Assembly (NCBI GenBank): GCA_044508625.1 | Contig: JBIQHJ010000007.1 | Span: forward strand, 49,136 to 113,135 | Source of the DNA: Castellaniella sp044508625 | GTDB lineage: Bacteria; Pseudomonadota; Gammaproteobacteria; Burkholderiales; Burkholderiaceae_B | Reading direction: 5' to 3' | DNA: 64,000 nucleotides | In this document: positions 45,930 to 53,327 of the stretch, one piece after another | How positions within the stretch are numbered: the first letter of the stretch is position 1 | Layout of the letters: every line of letters begins with the position of its first letter | Made by a program: the position numbers and the translations under genes | The notes under the pieces: generated by a model | What the model was told of the DNA's origin: nothing | The model's database searches: none | Seen by the model: only the letters and a program-made list of their open reading frames with translations

Positions 45930-46340
45930 ATGAAGACGAAACACATGCTGCTTGCCGACGACGTCCGTGCCATCCTTGCCGCCGCCAGCGAGCACGCGCA
46001 GGGCCAGGGCTGGAAAGTCGTGATCGCGGTGGTCGACGAAGGCGGCCATCAACTGGGCCTGCTGCGGCTGGACGGCGCCGCGCCCATTTCCTCCGAGATT
46101 GCCACCAACAAGGCCCGCACGGCGGCGCTGGGCCGTCGGGAATCGCGCCTCTACGAGGAAATGATCAACGGCGGGCGCACGTCCTTTCTTTCGGTGCCCC
46201 TCCATGCCATGCTGGAAGGCGGTGTGCCCATCGTGGTCGACGGCGAGGTCATCGGCGCGGTGGGCGTTTCGGGCGTGAAGTCCGAGCAGGATGCCGAGAT
46301 CGCCCGCGCCGGCATCGCGGCTCTCGGCATCGGGGGGTAG
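45930..46340 (+). CDS. GlcG/HbpS-family (DUF336) haem-binding-like protein
   Basis: A 136-residue protein with the DUF336 pattern KVVIAVVDEGGHQLGLLRLDGA, then NKARTAAL, a variable loop (RRESRLYEEM), PIVVDGEVIGAVGVSGVKSEQDAEIARAG. Members occur with glycolate/glyoxylate, propanediol and haem-response genes; some bind haem. Last gene of the island, 42 bp after the dehydrogenase and with AAGGAG upstream. The role in ureide metabolism is unknown. Confidence 0.9.
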   Translation: MKTKHMLLADDVRAILAAASEHAQGQGWKVVIAVVDEGGHQLGLLRLDGAAPISSEIATNKARTAALGRRESRLYEEMINGGRTSFLSVPLHAMLEGGVPIVVDGEVIGAVGVSGVKSEQDAEIARAGIAALGIGG

Positions 46341-46350
46341 CGCCCGGCCT

Positions 46351-46392
46351 CGCCGCGCGTGCGCGGCGGCGCGCCGCGGGACTGACTTTTTT
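46351..46392 (+). terminator. probable terminator of the catabolic operon
   Basis: An 8-bp stem CGCCGCGC / GCGCGGCG with a GT loop (46351-46368) is followed by a further GC palindrome (CGGCGCGCCG) and then a run of six T (46387-46392). Confidence 0.5.
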
Positions 46393-46400
46393 GGGGCTGC

Positions 46401-46421
46401 TATAGTTGGACGTCGTCCAAC
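46401..46421. promoter_or_regulatory. -10 box overlapped by an inverted repeat before bktB
   Basis: TATAGT (46401-46406) is a good -10 hexamer. The inverted repeat GTTGGAC-GTC-GTCCAAC (46405-46421) overlaps its end and extends over the likely transcription start, 16 bp before the thiolase ATG. The layout suggests a repressor site, for instance of a TetR-type regulator not in this window. Confidence 0.45.
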
Positions 46422-46436
46422 TGGGGGGAACCCATC

Positions 46437-47618
46437 ATGAAAGAAGTCGTCATCATCCAGGCCTGCCGCACCGCCATCGGGGATTTCGGGGGCGGTCTCA
46501 AGGACGTGCCCCCGTGCGAGCTGGGCGCCACGGTCGTGCGCGCCGTGCTCGAGCGCGGGGGCGTGCCCGCCGCCGACGTGGGGCACGTCGTGTTCGGCCA
46601 TGTGATCAATACCGAGCCGCGCGACATGTACCTCTCGCGCGTGGCCGCCATCGACGGCGGGATCGGCATCTCGACGCCGGCCTTCAACGTGAATCGCCTG
46701 TGCGGCTCGGGCCTGCAGGCGATCGTGTCGGCGGCGCAGGCGCTGCGATTGGGCGACGCGGACATCGCGATCGGCGCGGGCGCCGAAAACATGAGCCGCG
46801 CGCCCTATGCGTCGACGGCCCACCGCTGGGGCGCGCGCATGGGCGACGACCGCCTGGTCGACATGATGGTGGGCGCGCTGTCCGATCCCTTCGAGCGCCA
46901 CCACATGGGGGTGACCGCCGAGAACGTCGCCCGCAAGTACGGCATCAGCCGCGAGGACCAGGACGCCCTCGCGGTGGTGTCGCACCAGCGCGCGGCGCGC
47001 GCGCTGGCCGAGGGCCGCTTCGCCGAGCAGATCGTGCCGGTGGTCCGGCAGACGCGCAAGGGCGAGGTGGTGTTCGACCAGGACGAGCACGTGCGCACGG
47101 ATGTCTCGGCCGAGGGCTTCGCCAAGCTCAAGCCGGTCTTCGCCAAGGAGAACGGCACGGTCACGGCGGGGAACGCGTCCGGGATCAACGACGGCGCGGC
47201 CGCGGTGCTGCTGGCGACCGCCGACGCGGCGCGGGAACGCGGCCTGGCGCCCCTGGCGCGGCTCGTGTCCTACGCCCATGCGGGGGTCGATCCGCAGTAC
47301 ATGGGCATCGGCCCCGTGCCGGCCACGCGCAGCGCCCTGGCGCGGGCGGGCCTGTCGCTGGACCAGATCGACGTGATCGAGGCCAACGAGGCCTTCGCCG
47401 CCCAGGCCTGCGCGGTTTCGCGCGAGCTGGGCCTGGATCCGGAAAAGACCAATCCCAACGGCAGCGGCATCAGCCTCGGCCATCCGATCGGCGCCACCGG
47501 GGCCATCCTCACCGTCAAGGCCGTGCACGAGCTGCGGCGCACCCAGGGGCGCTATGCGCTGGTGACCATGTGCATCGGCGGCGGGCAGGGGATCGCGGCC
47601 ATCTTCGAACGCCTCTGA
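46437..47618 (+). CDS. bktB: acetyl-CoA acyltransferase (beta-ketothiolase), BktB type
   Basis: A 393-residue thiolase. Active-site Cys is in NRLCGSGLQAI (about residue 90), followed by GAENMSRAPY, NASGINDGAAAV, His in SLGHPIGATGA and the second Cys in MCIGGGQG. The sequence follows Cupriavidus BktB closely, so chain lengths above C4 may be accepted. It joins or splits beta-ketoacyl-CoA. It is followed 2 bp later by the spermidine-synthase-like gene. Confidence 0.94.
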   Translation: MKEVVIIQACRTAIGDFGGGLKDVPPCELGATVVRAVLERGGVPAADVGHVVFGHVINTEPRDMYLSRVAAIDGGIGISTPAFNVNRLCGSGLQAIVSAAQALRLGDADIAIGAGAENMSRAPYASTAHRWGARMGDDRLVDMMVGALSDPFERHHMGVTAENVARKYGISREDQDALAVVSHQRAARALAEGRFAEQIVPVVRQTRKGEVVFDQDEHVRTDVSAEGFAKLKPVFAKENGTVTAGNASGINDGAAAVLLATADAARERGLAPLARLVSYAHAGVDPQYMGIGPVPATRSALARAGLSLDQIDVIEANEAFAAQACAVSRELGLDPEKTNPNGSGISLGHPIGATGAILTVKAVHELRRTQGRYALVTMCIGGGQGIAAIFERL

Positions 47619-47620
47619 TC

Positions 47621-48409
47621 GTGGCGCGGCGATCGGCGGGGCGTGGGGCGGCGCTGCCGGACATCCCCACGCTTTCCGAGGAATCGGGAATCCGCTACCT
47701 GCACTTCGGCTCGGAATGGATCCAGGGGGCGATGCGCATCGGGCGCCCCACCGAGCTGGTGCTGGCCTATACCCAGCAGATGATGGCGTGGCTGATGTTC
47801 CTCGCCCCGCGCGCGCAGGACGAGGTGGGGATCCTCGGCCTGGGCGCGGGCTCGCTGCTGCGCTTCACGCTCGCGCACACGCCCGCGCGCGTGCGCACGG
47901 TCGAGCGCAATCCCCTGGTGACGGCGATGTGCCGCGCGTTCTTTCGCCTGCCGGGCGCCGCGCGTTCCGCGATCGACCACGAGGATGCGCTGGGCTGGAT
48001 CGCCAGCCCCGGCCAGGCCGACCGCTACCTCGCCCTGATGGTCGATCTGTACGACGCGCAGGCCCAGGGCCCGGTGTGCGACAGCCTGTCCTTCTACCAG
48101 GATTGCCATCGGGCGCTGGCCGGGACGGGAATCATGGCCGTGAATCTCTTCGGCCGCCACGAGAGCTATGCGCGCAACATGCGGCACATCTCCGAGGCCT
48201 TCGGCGGGCGCGTGCTGCGCCTGCCCGAGGTCGACGAGGGCAACGTCGTGGTCCTCGCCTTCAAGGGCCCGGCGCTGGAGGTGAGCTGCCAGGCGCTGCT
48301 GGACCGGGCCGCCGAGCTCGAGCAGGCCTGCGGCCTGCCGTGCACGCGATGGGTGCGGGTCCTGCTCTCGGACGAGGGCTGGAACGCGGCCGGGCACGTT
48401 AGAATATGA
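47621..48409 (+). CDS. spermidine-synthase-like methyltransferase-fold protein
   Basis: A 262-residue protein with a Rossmann aminopropyltransferase core: IRYLHFGSEWIQGAM, VGILGLGAGSLLRF (nucleotide loop), RTVERNPLVTAM and VDLYDAQAQGP. The N-terminal beta domain of true spermidine synthases is largely missing, so polyamine synthesis is doubtful. Such shortened proteins are common and uncharacterised. GTG 47621 begins directly after the thiolase stop, implying translational coupling. Confidence 0.8.
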   Translation: MARRSAGRGAALPDIPTLSEESGIRYLHFGSEWIQGAMRIGRPTELVLAYTQQMMAWLMFLAPRAQDEVGILGLGAGSLLRFTLAHTPARVRTVERNPLVTAMCRAFFRLPGAARSAIDHEDALGWIASPGQADRYLALMVDLYDAQAQGPVCDSLSFYQDCHRALAGTGIMAVNLFGRHESYARNMRHISEAFGGRVLRLPEVDEGNVVVLAFKGPALEVSCQALLDRAAELEQACGLPCTRWVRVLLSDEGWNAAGHVRI

Positions 48410-48437
48410 GTCCGGATCCATCGACAGGAGCTTCCCC

Positions 48438-49406
48438 ATGACGTTGAACCTTTCCATCCGCAGGTTCGCCGGCCTGGCCGCGATCGCGGGCATGCTGGCC
48501 GCGCCTGCCGTCTTCGCCCAATCGGTGGCGGTCACCTCGATCGTCGAGCATCCGGCGCTCGACTCGATCAAGGACGGCGTCCATGAGGCGCTTGCGGCGG
48601 CGGGCTATACCGAGGCCAAGGGCCTCAAGTGGCAGTTCCAGACCGCGCAGGGCAATACCGCGATCGCCGCCCAGATCGCCCGCAAGTTCGTCGGCGACAA
48701 GCCCGACGTGATCGTGGCGATCGCCACGCCCTCGGCGCAGGCGGTGGTGGCGGCGACCAAGACCATCCCCGTGGTGTATTCGGCGGTGACCGATCCGGTG
48801 GCCGCCCAGCTCGTGAGCTCGATGGATCCCTCGGGCACCAACGTCACCGGCGTGTCCGATGCGCTGTCCCTGGAAAAGCAGGTCGAGCTCATACAAAAGG
48901 TCGTGCCCAACGCCAAGAAGATCGGCATGGTCTACAACCCCGGCGAGGCCAACTCGGTCGTGGTGGTCAAGCGCATGCGCGAGTTGTTGCCCAAGGCCGG
49001 GATGACGCTGGTCGAGGCCTCGGCCGCGCGCACGGTCGACGTCGGGGCGGCCGCGCGCAGCCTGGTGGGCAAGGTGGACGCCATCTACACCAACACCGAC
49101 AACAACGTCGTGTCGGCCTACGAGTCCCTCGTCAAGGTGGGAGACTCCGCCAAGATCCCGCTCATCGCCTCGGACACCGACAGCGTCAAGCGGGGCGCGA
49201 TCGCCGCGCTGGGCGTCAACTACCACGACCTGGGCCTGCAGACCGGCAAGGTCGTGATCCGCATCCTCAAGGGCGACAAGCCCGGCGACATCGCCTCCCA
49301 GACCAGCGACAAGCTCGAGCTCTACGTCAATCCCGGCGCCGCCAAGCGACAGGGCGTGACGCTGTCGGACGCGCTGATCAAGTCCGCGACCAAGGTCGTC
49401 GAGTAA
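48438..49406 (+). CDS. ABC transporter substrate-binding protein, TrpX type
   Basis: A 322-residue periplasmic protein with signal peptide (GLAAIAGMLAAPAVFAQ, cleavage near residue 27) and an ABC_sub_bind domain (SIVEHPALDSIKDGVHEAL; VAIATPSAQAV; VYSAVTDPVAA; IYTNTDNNVV). Relatives in Gram-positives bind tryptophan or tyrosine (TrpX). A 13-bp hairpin separates it from the permease gene, a typical way to make excess binding protein. Confidence 0.87.
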   Translation: MTLNLSIRRFAGLAAIAGMLAAPAVFAQSVAVTSIVEHPALDSIKDGVHEALAAAGYTEAKGLKWQFQTAQGNTAIAAQIARKFVGDKPDVIVAIATPSAQAVVAATKTIPVVYSAVTDPVAAQLVSSMDPSGTNVTGVSDALSLEKQVELIQKVVPNAKKIGMVYNPGEANSVVVVKRMRELLPKAGMTLVEASAARTVDVGAAARSLVGKVDAIYTNTDNNVVSAYESLVKVGDSAKIPLIASDTDSVKRGAIAALGVNYHDLGLQTGKVVIRILKGDKPGDIASQTSDKLELYVNPGAAKRQGVTLSDALIKSATKVVE

Positions 49407-49427
49407 CCGCCCCCGCAGGGCCTCTCG

Positions 49428-49456
49428 GGGCGGGCCGCCCGGCGGGCGGCCCGCCC
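49428..49456 (+). terminator. hairpin between binding-protein and permease genes
   Basis: Perfect 13-bp arms GGGCGGGCCGCCC / GGGCGGCCCGCCC with a 3-nt loop lie 22 bp after the binding-protein stop and 24 bp before the permease ATG. It is likely a partial terminator or 3' stabiliser that raises the ratio of binding protein to permease. Confidence 0.6.
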
Positions 49457-49479
49457 GCTTTCAACCTCCCCCGGCCGAC

Positions 49480-50367
49480 ATGTCCATCTATTCCGTATGG
49501 GGCGCCCTCGAAATCGGACTGATCTTCGGTCTGGTGGCCCTGGGCGTGCTGATCTCGTTCCGCATCCTCAATTTTCCCGACCTGACCGTCGACGGCAGCT
49601 TTCCGCTGGGCGGCGCGACCGCCGCCATCCTGATCCACCACGGCATGGATCCCTTCCTCGCCACGGCCTGCGCCACGCTCGCCGCCGGTCTCGCCGGCAT
49701 GGTCACGGGATGGCTGAACGTCAGCCTCAGGATCATGGACCTGCTCGCCAGCATCCTGATGATGATCGCGCTGTACTCGATCAACCTGCGCGTGATGGAC
49801 GCGCCCAACGTGCCCCTGATCAACGATCCGACGGTCTTCACGGTGCTGCAGCCCGAGGGGCTCGACGACTACGTCGCCCGGCCGCTCATCCTCCTTGCCC
49901 TGGTGGTGGCGGTCAAGCTGCTGCTGGACTGGTTCTTCGCCACCCAGATCGGGCTGGCGATGCGGGCGACCGGCTCGAATCCGCGCATGGCGCGCTCGCA
50001 GGGCATCGCGACGGGGGGCATGATCCTCCTGGGCATGGCGATCTCCAACGCCCTCTGCGGCTTGGCCGGCGCGCTGTTCGCGCAGTCGCAGGGCGGCGCC
50101 GACATCTCGATGGGCATCGGCACCATCGTCATCGGCCTGGCCGCGGTGATCGTCGGCGAGAGCATCATGCCCTCGCGCCGGCTGGTGGTGGCGACCCTGG
50201 CGGTCGTCGTGGGCGCGGTCATCTACCGCTTCTTCATCGCGCTGGCGCTGAACGCCGATTTCATCGGCCTGAAGGCCCAGGACCTGAACCTGGTCACCGC
50301 CGTGCTGGTGACGGTGGCCCTGGTGATCCCGCTGCTCAAGCAGCGCCTGCGCAGGAAGGGGGCCTGA
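49480..50367 (+). CDS. ABC transporter permease, TrpY type
   Basis: A 295-residue polytopic protein with family blocks LVALGVLISFRILNFPDLTVDGSFPLGGA, GLAMRATGSNPRMARSQG and GLAGALFAQSQGGADISMGIG. It forms the channel of the importer with TrpX- and TrpZ-like partners; 4 bp separate it from the ATPase gene. Confidence 0.88.
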   Translation: MSIYSVWGALEIGLIFGLVALGVLISFRILNFPDLTVDGSFPLGGATAAILIHHGMDPFLATACATLAAGLAGMVTGWLNVSLRIMDLLASILMMIALYSINLRVMDAPNVPLINDPTVFTVLQPEGLDDYVARPLILLALVVAVKLLLDWFFATQIGLAMRATGSNPRMARSQGIATGGMILLGMAISNALCGLAGALFAQSQGGADISMGIGTIVIGLAAVIVGESIMPSRRLVVATLAVVVGAVIYRFFIALALNADFIGLKAQDLNLVTAVLVTVALVIPLLKQRLRRKGA

Positions 50368-50371
50368 GGCC

Positions 50372-51166
50372 ATGCTGAGCGCACGCAATCTGCACGTCAC
50401 CTTCAACGCCGGCACGCCCATCGAGACCCGCGCCCTGCGCGGCATGTCGCTGGACATCCCGGCCGGCCAGTTCGTCACCGTGATCGGCTCCAACGGCGCC
50501 GGGAAATCGACCTTCCTCAACGCGATCTCGGGCGAGCAGGGGGTGGACGAGGGCGCCATCCTGCTCGACGGCGAGGATGTCACGCGCCAGCCGGTCTGGA
50601 CGCGGGCCCGCAAGGTCGCGCGGGTGTTCCAGGATCCCATGGCCGGCACCTGTGAAAACCTCACCATCGAGGAAAACATGTCGCTCGCCTTCGGCCGCGG
50701 CCAGTTCCGCAGCCTGCGCAGCGCCGTGCGCGCCGAGATGCGGGACCTCTTTCGCGAGCGGCTGGCCATGCTGGGCCTGGGCCTCGAGGGCCGCCTCACC
50801 GATCGCATCGGGCTGCTGTCGGGCGGCCAGCGCCAGGCGGTCAGCCTGCTGATGGCCGCGCTGCGGCCCTCGCGCATCCTGCTGCTCGACGAGCACACCG
50901 CCGCGCTCGACCCCCGCACCGCGCAGTTCGTGCTCGAACTCACGGCCCGCGTGGTGTCCGAGCACCGGCTGACCACCATGATGGTGACCCACAGCATGCG
51001 CCAGGCCCTGGACGTGGGCGACCGGACCGTCATGCTGCACCAGGGACGGGTGGTGCTGGACGTGCAGGGCGAGGCGCGGCGCGGGCTGGACGTGCCCGAC
51101 CTGCTGGCCATGTTCGAGCGCGTGCGCGGCGAGACCATCGCGGACGACACGCTGTTGCTGGGGTGA
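50372..51166 (+). CDS. ABC transporter ATP-binding protein, TrpZ type
   Basis: A 264-residue ATPase with Walker A GSNGAGKST (about 40-48), signature LSGGQRQAVSLLMA and Walker B ILLLDEHTAALD, where the usual DEP is DEH, as in this subfamily. It powers the TrpXY-type importer. A very long hairpin follows immediately after the stop. Confidence 0.9.
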   Translation: MLSARNLHVTFNAGTPIETRALRGMSLDIPAGQFVTVIGSNGAGKSTFLNAISGEQGVDEGAILLDGEDVTRQPVWTRARKVARVFQDPMAGTCENLTIEENMSLAFGRGQFRSLRSAVRAEMRDLFRERLAMLGLGLEGRLTDRIGLLSGGQRQAVSLLMAALRPSRILLLDEHTAALDPRTAQFVLELTARVVSEHRLTTMMVTHSMRQALDVGDRTVMLHQGRVVLDVQGEARRGLDVPDLLAMFERVRGETIADDTLLLG

Positions 51167-51169
51167 GCG

Positions 51170-51209
51170 GGCCCGGCCCCGGGCCGCGTGTCCGGCCCGG
51201 GGCCGGGCC
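51170..51209 (+). terminator. 17-bp-stem hairpin after the TrpXYZ-type operon
   Basis: Perfect 17-bp arms GGCCCGGCCCCGGGCCG / CGGCCCGGGGCCGGGCC with a CGTGTC loop begin 4 bp after the stop codon. No U tract follows, yet it is by far the strongest hairpin I found in the window and should end or protect the transcript. Confidence 0.7.
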
Positions 51210-51243
51210 GCTTGCCTGCCGCGGGAAAGGCTGGATTTTCTCA

Positions 51244-51272
51244 TTGACAAAAAATGTCTCAATTGTCAAAAT
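51244..51272 (+). promoter_or_regulatory. promoter and inverted repeat before the TetR gene
   Basis: TTGACA (51244-51249), a 17-bp spacer and CAAAAT (51267-51272) form a sigma-70-like promoter. TTGACA is mirrored by TGTCAA at 51264-51269, so the -35 and -10 elements lie within an inverted repeat. This suits an autoregulating TetR protein. Confidence 0.5.
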
Positions 51273-51295
51273 GGCTTTTTGTCCATCCATCCTCC

Positions 51296-51859
51296 ATGTC
51301 GGCCAAGCTCAGCAAGGATGCCGCCGCCGCCCGAGACACCCAGATTCTCGAGGCCGCGCGCTGGTGTTTCCTGAATTTCGGGTTCTCGAAGACCTCTCTC
51401 GAGGACATCGCTCGCCGGGCGGGGATCTCGCGCAGCCTGCTGTACCGCTCCTTCAAGGACAAAGAGCATCTCTTCGTCCGCGTCTTCGAGGACTTGCTGA
51501 TGTCGGGCCTGCCCGAGGCCCGGCGCGCGGCCGAGGCCCCGGGCTCGCGGGCCGAGCGGCTGGCGGGGGTGTGCCAGGCGGTCCTGCTCAGGCCCTGGGT
51601 CGAGATGGCCGCCGCTCCGATGGCGAGCGAGTTCCAGGACGTGTGCTCGCGCCTCAGCCCCGACGTGGCCGCGCAGCAGCGGACCGACGTCCTGCGGTGC
51701 ATCGATGCGATCCTCGGGGACGCGCTCGCGTCCCGGGTCTTCCTGATGGCGCTCGAGGGGCAGTTGGGCGACCGGCCCCCGGCCGACGAGCTGCGCAAGC
51801 GCGTGGCCGTGCTGGTCGAGCGCTTCGCGGGCCCTCTCGCGGCGGACGGCCAGCCATGA
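51296..51859 (+). CDS. TetR/AcrR-family transcriptional regulator
   Basis: A 187-residue protein with an N-terminal TetR HTH (about 10-57: TQILEAARWCFLNFGFSKTSLEDIARRAGISRSLLYRSFKDKEHL) and a variable C-terminal ligand domain. ATG 51296 puts the HTH at the usual distance; ATG 51254 lies inside the promoter. It precedes an RND efflux operon on the same strand by 166 bp and probably regulates it and itself, though repressors of such pumps are often divergent. Confidence 0.85.
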   Translation: MSAKLSKDAAAARDTQILEAARWCFLNFGFSKTSLEDIARRAGISRSLLYRSFKDKEHLFVRVFEDLLMSGLPEARRAAEAPGSRAERLAGVCQAVLLRPWVEMAAAPMASEFQDVCSRLSPDVAAQQRTDVLRCIDAILGDALASRVFLMALEGQLGDRPPADELRKRVAVLVERFAGPLAADGQP

Positions 51860-51901
51860 CGGCGCGCGGCCCCATCGTCTTTTGGGTGAAAGCGTTTGAC
51901 C

Positions 51902-51907
51902 TTATAC
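51902..51907 (+). promoter_or_regulatory. candidate -10 box of the RND efflux operon
   Basis: TATACT lies 119 bp before the adaptor ATG, with TTTTGG (51879-51884) 17 bp upstream as a weak -35, in an AT-rich island between the regulator and the pump. Confidence 0.35.
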
Positions 51908-52025
51908 TCTTTGCTTGCCTTGCCGGGCGGCGGGCCTTGCGCCCGGCGGCTCTCCGGCCGGTGTCTGCTTCCCTCCTTTCCTTCGTCCATTCCTCGCGGA
52001 ACACTTAACCTCAGGAGCTTCTTCA

Positions 52026-53276
52026 ATGGCCTTTTTGCAATCGCGCCCGGGACGGGTTTCATGGCCGGTTCTGTTCGCGCTGGCCCTCGCCCTTACGGCA
52101 TGCGGTGAAAAGCCCCAGGAAGGCATGCAAGGCATGAAGGTCCCGGTCAGCACCATCCAGGTGCAGCCGGCGCCGACCACCGTATATACAGAGCTTCCCG
52201 GCCGGGTGCAGGCGATCGAGGATGCCGAGATCCGCGCCCGCGTCACCGGGATCGTCCAGGACATAGAATTCGAGCAGGGCTCCAGGGTCAAGGCGGGGCA
52301 GTTGCTGTTCACCATCGATCCGGCGCCCTACAAGGCGGCGCGCGACCGGGCCTCCGCCCAGCTCCAGAGCGCCGAGGCCACGGCCAAGACCGCCAGGCTG
52401 CTGGCCCAGCGCTATGCCCGCCTGATCAAGGAACACGCGATCAGCCAGCAGGACTACGACAACGCGGTGGCGCAGGCGGACCAGTCCGCCGCCGCCGTCG
52501 CCGCCGCCAAGGCGGCCCTCGAATCGGCCGAGATCGACCTCGGCTACACCCGCGTGACCTCGCCCATCGACGGCACCATCGGCAAGTCGCTGGTGACGGT
52601 CGGCGCGCTGGTGAGCGCCTCCTCGGCCACGCACATGGCCACGGTGCAGCGCCTCGACCAGGTGTACGTCGACATCACGCAGTCCACGACCGAGCTCTCC
52701 GACATGCGGCGGCGGATCGCCGAGGGCGCGCTCAAGCCCGACGCCAACGGCGACGCGCCCGCCCAGGTGCTGCTCGAGGACGGCAGCCTCTACAAGCAGG
52801 ACGGCAAGCTGCTGTTCTCCGGCGTCACGGTCGATCCCGGCACCAGCCAGGTCAACCTGCGCGCGCTGTTCCCCAATCCCGAGCAGCTCCTGCTGCCGGG
52901 GATGTACGTGCGCGTGCGCCTGACCCAGGGCGTCGACGAGCGGGCCCTGGTGGTGCCGGCGCAGGCGATCCAGCGGGGCGGCGACGGCAACAGCAACCTG
53001 GTGCTGGTCAAGGACGGCAAGGCGGTGTTCGTGCCGGTGTCGGTGGGCCCGCGCTTCAACGGCGGCTACATCATCTACCGCGGCCTGTCGGCGGGCGATC
53101 AGGTGGTGGTCGAGGGCTTCCAGAAGATCCGTCCGGGCGCGCCGGTGCAGGCCATGCCCTGGAAGGGCCAGGGTTCGGCGGCGGGCGCCCAAGGCCAGCA
53201 GGGCCAGGGTTCGGCGGCGGGCGCCCAAGGCCAGCCGCCGGCCGCGGCGGGACAGGGCGAGGGCAAGGCGGGTTGA
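52026..53276 (+). CDS. RND efflux periplasmic adaptor (MexA/AcrA type)
   Basis: A 416-residue membrane-fusion lipoprotein. The lipobox LTAC lies near residue 25, then a barrel-sandwich/lipoyl half motif ARVTGIVQDIEFEQGSRVKAGQLLFTIDP, an alpha-hairpin (about 100-165), the second lipoyl half SPIDGTIGKS and a beta-barrel ending PGMYVRVRL. It links the inner-membrane pump with the outer channel. The C-terminal about 40 residues are a Gly/Gln/Ala tail built from two near-identical 36-bp units (53165-53236). AGGAG precedes the start. Confidence 0.93.
   Translation: MAFLQSRPGRVSWPVLFALALALTACGEKPQEGMQGMKVPVSTIQVQPAPTTVYTELPGRVQAIEDAEIRARVTGIVQDIEFEQGSRVKAGQLLFTIDPAPYKAARDRASAQLQSAEATAKTARLLAQRYARLIKEHAISQQDYDNAVAQADQSAAAVAAAKAALESAEIDLGYTRVTSPIDGTIGKSLVTVGALVSASSATHMATVQRLDQVYVDITQSTTELSDMRRRIAEGALKPDANGDAPAQVLLEDGSLYKQDGKLLFSGVTVDPGTSQVNLRALFPNPEQLLLPGMYVRVRLTQGVDERALVVPAQAIQRGGDGNSNLVLVKDGKAVFVPVSVGPRFNGGYIIYRGLSAGDQVVVEGFQKIRPGAPVQAMPWKGQGSAAGAQGQQGQGSAAGAQGQPPAAAGQGEGKAG
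53165..53236 (+). repeat. 36-bp tandem duplication in the adaptor tail
   Basis: Two adjacent 36-bp units (53165-53200, 53201-53236) differ by one base and encode the 12-residue unit GQGSAAGAQGQQ or its Pro-ending variant. Length in frame and near-perfect identity indicate recent slippage. Confidence 0.9.
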
Positions 53277-53327
53277 CGGCCACGCTGACGCATGCGCGAC
53301 ACCAACCTGGATTCTTAGCGAGTTCTC

